Shown here one piece after another: positions 17,566-23,731 of a stretch of 35,064 nucleotides of DNA. The stretch is taken from positions 1 through 35,064 of the forward strand of contig JALXEI010000341.1 of assembly GCA_027069645.1 (NCBI GenBank), written 5' to 3'. A program made the position numbers and the translations under genes. This DNA is from Hyphomicrobiales bacterium. GTDB lineage: Bacteria > Pseudomonadota > Alphaproteobacteria > Rhizobiales > JAKIUO01. The notes beneath the pieces were generated by a model. That model was not told the origin of the DNA and did no database searches. It saw nothing but the letters and a program-made list of their open reading frames with translations. Within the stretch, counting starts at the first letter, position 1, and every line of letters begins with the position of its first letter.

Positions 17566-17720
17566 CACCGCCAACTCTCTGCAATATGGATCCCCGCCTG
17601 CGCGGGGATGACACAGGAGGGACCTCCTGAACAACAGACAATCCTCACACCTCCACAGTCATCCCGCACTTCACTACCCTTCACGCTCCCACTGTCATTC
17701 CCGCGCAGGCGGGGATCCAT
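17566..17720. repeat. REP-pair block B (upstream of the GIY-YIG gene)
   Basis: This is a direct repeat of the block at 17064-17222. The left REP is at 17588-17613 and the right REP at about 17693-17720 (TGTCATTCCCGC-GCAG-GCGGGGATCC). The inner palindrome at 17614-17629 is CAGGAGG-GA-CCTCCTG. Compared with block A, one G-C pair has become A-T on both sides of the hairpin, so pairing is kept. An extra half unit (CAGTCATCCCGCACTTCACT) lies between the REPs, so the spacer differs. Confidence 0.9.
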
Positions 17721-17774
17721 ACGCAGAGTCCTCTCGTACGCATCCTCACTGCCACAGCACATGGAAAAGCTGGT

Positions 17775-18050
17775 TCATTCCTCGACCTTACAACCGGTTA
17801 GGGCGCAAACAGTATGCACAAATGCGAATAAAACCTGTTCATCCGAAAGATCACAATAAATAGGAAAGTCAGTCGAATTTCCTGCGGGATTACCTTCTTC
17901 ATTACACCGAACAACATTCAGATACCGTACAGTCCCTGCCCAATCTTTTTCCTTGGGTCTATGCTGAACCCACGCTCTTTTTTCCCATCCATCTGGAGGT
18001 TGCGTCCACTGAATGTAATAACTGCCATTTGAATCTCTCTGAATTTCCAA
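17775..18050 (-). CDS. Small unknown protein coupled to the SUKH gene
   Basis: About 91 residues from a TTG at 18050, starting MEIQRDSNGSYYIQWTQPPD. AAGGAG lies 7 nt before that TTG, which makes it the best start. An upstream in-frame TTG at 18077 would overlap the stop of the SUKH gene. I do not recognise a family. The first half looks like beta strands with several tryptophans (WTQPPDGW, RAWVQHRP, DWAGTVRYLNVVRC). The end is a helix with two cysteines (EQVLFAFVHTVCALTGCKVE). It has no signal peptide or membrane segment. Tight coupling to a SUKH gene suggests a functional pair, perhaps a second immunity-type protein; this is inference only. Confidence 0.6.
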   Translation of the reverse strand: MEIQRDSNGSYYIQWTQPPDGWEKRAWVQHRPKEKDWAGTVRYLNVVRCNEEGNPAGNSTDFPIYCDLSDEQVLFAFVHTVCALTGCKVEE

Positions 18051-18073
18051 GTCCACTCTCCTTATCTCTCCCC

Positions 18074-18736
18074 TCAATGCCGCGCTGTCCCCTGCAAATC
18101 CTTGTATGGGGCAAACGCTTCCATCCCCCGCCAGTCGGGCAGGGCCTGATCGAGGAAGTCGATCATTTGCGTCTGTTTTTCGGGGTTGGGCTTTTCCGTC
18201 GTTTCCTGCAACACTTCGAGATAATATTCCTCATCCGTTTGAAGCGCCCTGATGAAATCATCGAAATGCAGCGCCAGCGTCACCCAGGCGTTGGCTTCGG
18301 GCTGGTCTTCAAGGTCGGGGATGCCGTGGATGAAGGCGACAACACGATCCTCGCCGGTCTGCTCGAAATCGGTAAGGTCAAGATAAAGCTCGCAGCCCGA
18401 ATTATCCCGCGCGATGGGCAGTACCTGCGGCGGCAGTTGTGCGGCTTCGCGCGACAGTTTCAACTCGTGCTCAAATGTTCCGAAAGGCGAGCTTTCCAGC
18501 CGTCGCTTTGTACCGTAAAGCAGGGAAAAACTGCGCGGCACTTTCATGTCGGGGTGATCGACCTCGATATAATAACCATCCAGATTGCCGCCATTGGCAA
18601 CCTGCAAAAACTGTTTGTAGGCGTCGGGCAATTTTGTTTGCAGCTCTTTTTCCAGCGCCTCGATTTCCCCTTCGGCGGGCGCACCAAGAAAATCCCTGAT
18701 GATGATATTGCCAAATTTTGTATAGGTCGCACCCAT
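18074..18736 (-). CDS. SMI1/KNR4 (SUKH) family protein inside the sdh locus
   Basis: A 220-residue protein with the SUKH hallmark near the N-terminus: EIEALEKELQTKLPDAYKQF then LQVANGG. The middle has the usual strands (FGTFEHELKLSREAAQLPPQ then VLPIARDNSGCELYLDL) and the end of the domain has HFDDFIRAL. SUKH proteins most often act as immunity proteins against polymorphic toxins, though many are orphans. A C-terminal extension of about 45 residues (TEKPNPEKQTQMIDFLDQAL) has no clear family. The ATG lies 2 nt after the sdhD stop, and the strong GGAGG ribosome site is inside the last sdhD codons, so translation is probably coupled to sdhD. No toxin gene is visible in the window. Confidence 0.85.
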   Translation of the reverse strand: MGATYTKFGNIIIRDFLGAPAEGEIEALEKELQTKLPDAYKQFLQVANGGNLDGYYIEVDHPDMKVPRSFSLLYGTKRRLESSPFGTFEHELKLSREAAQLPPQVLPIARDNSGCELYLDLTDFEQTGEDRVVAFIHGIPDLEDQPEANAWVTLALHFDDFIRALQTDEEYYLEVLQETTEKPNPEKQTQMIDFLDQALPDWRGMEAFAPYKDLQGTARH

Positions 18737-18738
18737 AA

Positions 18739-19119
18739 TCAGCCTCCAAAGCTCAGTTTCAGAACCGCAAACAGGCAGGCGAAGCCGATAAAGATCGAGA
18801 AAAACACATTGCCCATCAGAAAGAGAATCTTCAGCCCCTCATGCTGCACATAGTCTTCAACAATCACCTTGAAGCCGAGATACATGTGAAAGACCACCGA
18901 CAGAATAAACAGCATCAGCCCGATTGAGACAAAGGGCGAGCCGAGATAGGCGCGTACGGCGCTGTAATCGTCACCAATATGAAATACGATGGAAAACAGC
19001 AGAAACAGGGTCAGAAATATATTGGCCACCGCCGTCAGGCGCTGCCACCAGAAATGACTGGTCCCCGAACGAGCCGGCCCCAGGCCCCTTACCCGTCCCA
19101 GCGGTGTTTGCATGCTCAT
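18739..19119 (-). CDS. sdhD: Succinate dehydrogenase membrane anchor subunit SdhD
   Basis: A 126-residue protein with three membrane helices, the normal size for SdhD. RVRGLGPARSGTSHFWWQRL starts the first helix (HFWWQRLTAVAN carries the conserved serine/histidine/arginine region near the quinone site). The second helix holds the likely haem-ligand histidine in FHMYLGFKVIVEDYVQHEGL, a very typical SdhD stretch. AGGAG lies 8 nt before the ATG at 19119. The gene follows sdhC by 12 bp. SdhC and SdhD together anchor the catalytic dimer and bind ubiquinone and haem b. Confidence 0.93.
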   Translation of the reverse strand: MSMQTPLGRVRGLGPARSGTSHFWWQRLTAVANIFLTLFLLFSIVFHIGDDYSAVRAYLGSPFVSIGLMLFILSVVFHMYLGFKVIVEDYVQHEGLKILFLMGNVFFSIFIGFACLFAVLKLSFGG

Positions 19120-19131
19120 TTTGGCGCTCCT

Positions 19132-19539
19132 TTATAGATGTCCGCGCGCCCAGTAGGCGAGGAACCAGACGAGAATGGTCAGCAACACCGAACCGATCAG
19201 CGTCCCCCATGCCAGTATGTCCAGGGTCTTTTTCTCAAACCCGGCGCCGGTATCCCACAAAAGATGACGCATGCCGCCCAGCATGTGATGAATCAGCGCC
19301 CAGCTGTAGCCCAGCAGAATGAAGCGTCCGATATTTGAGCCGAAAAAACCGTTGACCTCGTTGAAATAGCGCTCGCTCGACGCCGCAGCGATCAGCCACC
19401 AGGCGAGCAGAAATGTGCCGAAATAGAGCACCGCGCCGGATATGCGATGGGCAATCGACATCATCATGGTCATGGTAAAGCGATAGATTTGCAGGTGAGG
19501 CGAAAGCGGACGGTCTGCCGGATTGCGATATTTTGCCAT
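19132..19539 (-). CDS. sdhC: Succinate dehydrogenase cytochrome b556 subunit SdhC
   Basis: A 135-residue protein with three membrane helices. Family signatures: RPLSPHLQIYRF near the N-terminus, SIAHRISGAVLYFG (quinone-site serine and arginine), and HHMLGGMRHLLWDTGAGFEK with the haem-ligand histidine. GGGGG lies before the ATG at 19539. It is the first gene of the sdh transcription unit. A candidate promoter lies about 55-85 bp upstream. Confidence 0.95.
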   Translation of the reverse strand: MAKYRNPADRPLSPHLQIYRFTMTMMMSIAHRISGAVLYFGTFLLAWWLIAAASSERYFNEVNGFFGSNIGRFILLGYSWALIHHMLGGMRHLLWDTGAGFEKKTLDILAWGTLIGSVLLTILVWFLAYWARGHL

Positions 19540-19594
19540 AGTGATCCCCCTCGGGTGCCGTCATGAGATCATGAACAGGCATTTGTTCAGGCGA

Positions 19595-19622
19595 ACTATA
19601 GAACCGGAAAGGTCGTTGTCAC
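19595..19622 (-). promoter_or_regulatory. Candidate sigma-70-type promoter for the sdh operon
   Basis: On the minus strand, GTGACA (19622-19617) and TATAGT (19600-19595) are separated by 16 bp. This gives a start point about 50 bp before the sdhC ATG. The match to consensus is fair (-35 TTGACA, -10 TATAAT). It is not tested. Confidence 0.4.
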
Positions 19623-19658
19623 AAGGAGAAACTTGTGCATTCAACCGGAGAATTGCAA

Positions 19659-20300
19659 TCACTGCGGTGGCTTGCCGGAAGAGGCTTTCTTCGGTGCCGC
19701 CGGGTTGCCCGAGAAACCGCGACTGGACCTGGAGCCGATGACAGATTGCTGTCCTGGTGCATTCCCCCTGTCGGCCCGGGTGCGGAAGGTATCATTATAA
19801 CAGCGCATCATATGGCGACAACGCATGACGCCGGGGGGGTGGCGACGATTGCCCGGAAGGTGCCGGATAAAGGAACAGGCCTGCTTCAACCCCTTGCGAT
19901 TCATGAGACCTTCACGGCGCACCTTCTGCACGGCCCAGCAATCCGCCGCCAGTTCGCTGCCACCAACATACTGGTGCGCACATTCGTGATAATAGATCAG
20001 CAATTTGGCGCCGCGGGGCAAATTGCGCAGCCGGCGCGGATTGAGAATGATCAGCCCGCGGCGGGCGGCCCCGTAATCGGGATAGCTCCCGGAAACAAGC
20101 GCCGGTATTGTCCCGCATTTGACAACAAAGCCGTCGATCATCAGTTGTCCGGGTCTGATCAGCTTGCGGGCCGGTGCAGCGCCGAGCGGGGCTATCAGCG
20201 GCAAGAACCCCAATCCGGCCACCATGACAGCGCACAGAAACGGCTGCAAAAATGTCAGCCCGTTCAATTTTTGCTCACCTCGTCGAAAGCGCTTCAACAC
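19659..20300 (-). CDS. Exported protein with a HECAH metallopeptidase-like motif
   Basis: A 213-residue protein read from a GTG at 20300, with AGGAG 6 nt upstream. A basic start and a hydrophobic stretch (FLQPFLCAVMVAGLGFLPLI) followed by APLGAAPA indicate a signal peptide. The centre reads KLLIYYHECAHQYVGGSELA then ADCWAVQ. HECAH fits the HExxH zinc motif and the downstream E-x-x-A-D resembles the third-ligand helix of gluzincin-type peptidases. The rest of a peptidase fold is small or absent, so activity is uncertain. The tail is basic and low in complexity. A conserved-looking cysteine pair (MRCRHMMRC) follows the core. I do not recognise a named family. Confidence 0.7.
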   Translation of the reverse strand: MLKRFRRGEQKLNGLTFLQPFLCAVMVAGLGFLPLIAPLGAAPARKLIRPGQLMIDGFVVKCGTIPALVSGSYPDYGAARRGLIILNPRRLRNLPRGAKLLIYYHECAHQYVGGSELAADCWAVQKVRREGLMNRKGLKQACSFIRHLPGNRRHPPGVMRCRHMMRCYNDTFRTRADRGNAPGQQSVIGSRSSRGFSGNPAAPKKASSGKPPQ

Positions 20301-20479
20301 AAGGCTCCTGTTATGCGTCCGGCCCTTGCCCGTTTCCTAGTTTGTCCCTCATTGTCACAACGGTACCTGTTGCCAGGACAGCATAGCATAAAACCGGTTC
20401 TTTTTGGGGCAGATCATTGCCCATGCCCGGTCAGGATGTCAAATCACCTCCCGACCACAAAAAGGGGCGATACGGATGA

Positions 20480-21103
20480 TCAGAGGTAATTGATATGAAA
20501 ATGCCGGGCCTTTTCAAAATGCGACAGGGTCAGGCAGAGGCTGCGAATTCTGAGGGTATAAAAATATCCCGCTTTGACAAATCCGTTTTTCAAATGAGCT
20601 TTGACAGAGGCGCTGTTTCCGGTGGAAATGCCGCAATAAAGGCTGTGTGCACCCTTCAGGCGAATATCACTGGTAACAAAGCTGTAAAAATCGCTCATCA
20701 CACCGCGACGACGCCATTTCTCGACGGTAAAAAGATTATAGGCAAAAACAACTCCTGGCGGCAGTGGCATGAAAACATCATAGGTGATTTCGATCTCGTC
20801 AAACATCAGCCAGCCATAAAAAACCGGCTCTTCCGCAATCGATCCGATCAGCAATATGTCACCGGCCTGCAAGCGTTGCAGGGCAAAGTCACGCTGATGC
20901 TGCGACATGGGGTTCATCTTTTCGACGAGCCCGAGTGCCTCGGCGTCTCTGTAAATCGAAAAACGGGCAGGCGGTTTTTGCCCCGCATGCTTTCTCACCG
21001 GCACAAGATCCGGCAAATGATAAATATTTTGCAAATCCAGAGCGAAAAGGCTGTTTTTCAGCCGGGACAGTTTTTGTCTGATCGACAACCCGGCCGCTTT
21101 CAT
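20480..21103 (-). CDS. GNAT-family N-acetyltransferase
   Basis: A 207-residue protein. The acetyl-CoA-binding motif A lies in VVFAYNLFTVEKWRRRGVMS (V-x-x-x-x-R-R-x-G) and the later GNSASVKAHLKNGFVKAG is the usual final GNAT helix and strand. The N-terminal 80 residues are less typical. GGGAG lies 6 nt before the ATG. It lies just after a glycosyltransferase gene on the same strand and is the last gene of the leftward part of the polysaccharide cluster. Acetylation of a sugar nucleotide or of an amino sugar in the polymer would suit this position, but the substrate is not visible from sequence. Confidence 0.82.
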   Translation of the reverse strand: MKAAGLSIRQKLSRLKNSLFALDLQNIYHLPDLVPVRKHAGQKPPARFSIYRDAEALGLVEKMNPMSQHQRDFALQRLQAGDILLIGSIAEEPVFYGWLMFDEIEITYDVFMPLPPGVVFAYNLFTVEKWRRRGVMSDFYSFVTSDIRLKGAHSLYCGISTGNSASVKAHLKNGFVKAGYFYTLRIRSLCLTLSHFEKARHFHINYL

Positions 21104-21147
21104 GTTGGTCTCCCTGCAATGACTGTATTCTGTACAACTTACCCGGA

Positions 21148-21163
21148 CCGTAAACTCATAAAC
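21148..21163. repeat. Solo copy of the GGCCGTAAACTCRTAAACAG repeat, partial
   Basis: CCGTAAACTCATAAAC matches the core of the element ends at 9430 and 22290. It overlaps the 3' end of the glycosyltransferase gene, whose TGA stop (minus strand, 21158-21156) is inside it. No inverted partner is seen nearby. Confidence 0.7.
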
Positions 21164-22265
21164 GGCGGGCCGCGAGGCGGGACAATTCCCCGATCAGGTT
21201 CTCGCGATCCTCGTCTGCCGCTCTGTTCCAGCGCTGCAAATTTTCCGCCGCCTCAAGGGCAAAACGGTTGCGCCAGCCCTCTTTTGCGACCACGGCGCCG
21301 ATATGAGCGGCGGCCTCGCGCGGATCGTGCGGATTGATCAGAACACCGCCCGCCCCGAGAACCTCGCGAAAGACCCTGGCATCGGGGGCAATGATCGGCA
21401 ATCCGGCATATTGCGCTTCCAGCAGCGGCAAACCCAGCCCCTCGTCCCGCGAGGTATTGATAAACAGGTCGGCGCGCGCCATCAGTTCCCTGGTTTCTTC
21501 AATCGGCAGATAGCCATGTAATGTCACACCTGCGGTTTTTTGCAAGCGCTCGACATCATCACCCCAGCCAAACCGGCCAACAATATCCAGCGTTGCACCC
21601 TCATGGCCCCCGACCCGCAAGGCTTCAAGGATCGCCGCTGCGGCAGCAAGGTTCTTGCGAGGCTCGACTGTTCCAAGGGCGATCAGACGCAACGGCCCCT
21701 TTTCCTCACGCGGCTGGCTTCGCGTGCTGTCATCCAGCCCGAATATATTACGCACAGACGGGCGATAAAGCATAATTTTTGCGTCAGGACGACAAAAACG
21801 GCGCAACTCGTCACGGGTATATTGCGAATTGACAAGAAAACGCGGCAACGTCCTGACCGCCCGTCTGAACGGCGGCGCCATATACAAGCGGGCCCGTCTG
21901 TTCAGGTCTTTTTTGCGGGTCATTAAAAACAGATCATGAATATAGGGAATGACCCGCGCGCCAAACAGCGACAGGGCAAACGAGGGCGGGAAACCGGGAC
22001 ACAGCATCAGCGCCTTTTTGTCTCGCACCATTTTCATCGGCAGGGTCAGGTTCTGCCTCAAAACGAGGTCCGCGGTTCCCGATGCGGTGAGCGGGGTCAG
22101 CTCCAGCGGCGCAAGACTGTCTGCGGAAAACAGCTCCTCGGTAATGCGCTCCAGCCCGGTGACATGACGCCCGAGATGGGTATGATCGACATAAATCGAC
22201 GTTTTCTGCCCGCCGTCCGGGCGGTAACTGTCTTCCTGAAACTTCATAATCGAATGAAAACTCAC
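21156..22265 (-). CDS. GT4-family (group 1) glycosyltransferase
   Basis: Up to 369 residues from a GTG at 22265; the ATG at 22247 is an equally possible start. The N-terminal domain is divergent, with GARVIPYIHDLF and FLVNSQYTRDELRRF, as in GT4 enzymes. The C-terminal domain carries the sugar-nucleotide-binding part: LRLIALGTVEPRKNLAAAAA, LDIVGRFGWGDDVERL, VTLHGYLPIEETRELMARAD and FINTSRDEGLGLPLLEAQYA (the E-x7-E motif) then GLPIIAPDARVFREVLG. It most likely transfers a sugar from a nucleotide donor to a lipid-linked oligosaccharide in the cytoplasm. Its stop codon lies in a solo repeat copy, and its start is just beyond the 54-bp palindrome separating it from the polymerase gene. Confidence 0.93.
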   Translation of the reverse strand: MSFHSIMKFQEDSYRPDGGQKTSIYVDHTHLGRHVTGLERITEELFSADSLAPLELTPLTASGTADLVLRQNLTLPMKMVRDKKALMLCPGFPPSFALSLFGARVIPYIHDLFLMTRKKDLNRRARLYMAPPFRRAVRTLPRFLVNSQYTRDELRRFCRPDAKIMLYRPSVRNIFGLDDSTRSQPREEKGPLRLIALGTVEPRKNLAAAAAILEALRVGGHEGATLDIVGRFGWGDDVERLQKTAGVTLHGYLPIEETRELMARADLFINTSRDEGLGLPLLEAQYAGLPIIAPDARVFREVLGAGGVLINPHDPREAAAHIGAVVAKEGWRNRFALEAAENLQRWNRAADEDRENLIGELSRLAARRL

Positions 22266-22287
22266 TGATAAACCCGCCTGATCTGTA

Positions 22288-22341
22288 TCAGGCCGTAAAC
22301 TCGTAAACAGGATTGATCCTGTTTACAAGTTTACGGCCTGA
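22288..22341. repeat. 54-bp near-perfect palindrome between glycosyltransferase and polymerase genes
   Basis: Two 27-bp arms meet without a loop and match at 25 of 27 positions. The left arm begins TCAGGCCGTAAACTCGTAAA and continues CAGGATT; the right arm is its inverted copy. The arm is the same sequence as the ends of the 157-bp element at 9430-9586. The TAA stop of the polymerase gene (minus strand, 22325-22323) is inside the right arm, so this gene ends in A-V-N-L, compared with A-V-N-S in the response regulator. Confidence 0.92.
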
Positions 22342-23630
22342 CTTTTTTGGTGTTTTGGCAACAGCAGCAACTGCATGGCGACAACGATCACCAGGTCAGT
22401 CCCCTTGGCCGAGAGGCTGACCGAAGTACTGGAAACGATGAGAAAATAGGCAAGGGGCCAGATGGCAACGGGGGCCGAGGCCCGGACCACATCGCCCAGA
22501 AAGGCAAACAGACCGATGAAAAAAATCACCGATACAATCAGGCCATAGGATAAAACAAAGGCCACCCAGAAGCTTTCAATGCCGAAATTGAGCCCCTGGG
22601 CGCGCAGCAGCGAGGCCACATATTCGGGGTCCGGGCCGATCAGAATATCGAGCGCGGACAAATCGCGAAAGACTTCAAACATGATGATCCGGGCGCTGGC
22701 GCTGCCCTTGTCATTGACAAAACGCTCGACAAACTGATCAAACAGGCCGGCTTCAAAGCCGATCACCAGTGCCGATATGCCAAGCGGCACCAGCAGGCTG
22801 CCCAGCAGCCAGTTGCGCCTGTTGGCCCGGCGGCCATTCAGAACCGGGATCAGTCTGAAACTGAAAATGACCAGCAGGAAGGCCAGCAGCGTGACCAGTG
22901 CCATGCGCCCGCCAAAGGCATTCATGGCCAGCAGATTGATGCCGAAAAGGATCGGCTTCATGCCCCACGACAGACGGTCACAGCCCCCCAGAGCCAGGGT
23001 CACGAGATAGGAACCGGTAATCAGCGCATTGGTCAGCGGATGCCCCAGAAGTGCGGAGGAACGCCAGTCACCCTCGATGATAAAACCGCCGGCATCAATT
23101 GGGGTCAGACGAAAGCCGGTGAGAAACTCAAACAGCCCCAGCAGGGCATTGACCAGCATGACATAATGAATGAGGCGCGCCAGTTTGAAACGCCCCTGCT
23201 CGTCAATAGCCGTCAGCAAAACCAGCATCACGACCGGAAAGATGAAAGTATCGATAATCGGTGTGAACGGCTTGTGCTGAATAACGGTGATCTGAAACAA
23301 CAGCAGAGCCCAGGTCACCAGAAAGAACAGCGTGCCCTTGTGGCGGGTGAAAAGTATATCGATGAATTCCAGCGGCCGGGATCGCGAAAACCACAGCAAA
23401 AACAGCGTTGCAACGGCAAGAAAATGCGCCGGATGGATTTTTTCAAGCGCCGTACCGCCTTCAAGGTCATAGCGAATGCCAAACCGGGTCAGCAACATGC
23501 TGGAGATGCCCATCACCAGAAACAATGACAGGCCGACAAGAAACACCAGCAGCGGAGAGGACCGCCCGGTGCTTCCCGACAGGCCCCCGATCCGTTGCTG
23601 TGCTGAAATAGAGGTGAATTCTGCCGCCAT
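22323..23630 (-). CDS. VpsF/O-antigen polymerase-like polysaccharide biosynthesis membrane protein
   Basis: About 435 residues from the ATG at 23630; an in-frame GTG at 23681 is possible. At least ten hydrophobic helices are visible (LLVFLVGLSLFLVMGISSML, GTLFFLVTWALLLFQITVI, IPVLNG...NWLLGSLLVPLG and others). The long loop after the middle helices (FIIEGDWRSSALLGHPLTNA then LITGSYLV) and the MNAFGGRMALV stretch are like those of Wzy and O-antigen-ligase-related proteins of the VpsF type. The protein probably polymerises repeat units on the periplasmic side. It lies directly after the Wzc-like gene on the same strand. Its last codons and stop are within the 54-bp palindrome. Confidence 0.82.
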   Translation of the reverse strand: MAAEFTSISAQQRIGGLSGSTGRSSPLLVFLVGLSLFLVMGISSMLLTRFGIRYDLEGGTALEKIHPAHFLAVATLFLLWFSRSRPLEFIDILFTRHKGTLFFLVTWALLLFQITVIQHKPFTPIIDTFIFPVVMLVLLTAIDEQGRFKLARLIHYVMLVNALLGLFEFLTGFRLTPIDAGGFIIEGDWRSSALLGHPLTNALITGSYLVTLALGGCDRLSWGMKPILFGINLLAMNAFGGRMALVTLLAFLLVIFSFRLIPVLNGRRANRRNWLLGSLLVPLGISALVIGFEAGLFDQFVERFVNDKGSASARIIMFEVFRDLSALDILIGPDPEYVASLLRAQGLNFGIESFWVAFVLSYGLIVSVIFFIGLFAFLGDVVRASAPVAIWPLAYFLIVSSTSVSLSAKGTDLVIVVAMQLLLLPKHQKSQAVNL

Positions 23631-23731
23631 GCCCTGTTTCCGTCCGGGATTCCGTTTTTCTGCTACAACTGTCCCATGCACAAACCGCGCCGAAAAGGAA
23701 ACAAAAAGCCGGAAAAGTTCCTGAAAAATAC

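Noticed and set aside
17064..17720. The repeats around the GIY-YIG gene considered as a CRISPR array
   Set aside because: There are only two long blocks with internal inverted units, not short regularly spaced direct repeats with unique spacers, and no cas gene is present.
17559..17762. A 67-residue minus-strand frame with MDPRLRGNDSG and VIPAQAGIHIA
   Set aside because: These are translations of the REP units themselves, a common false gene call.
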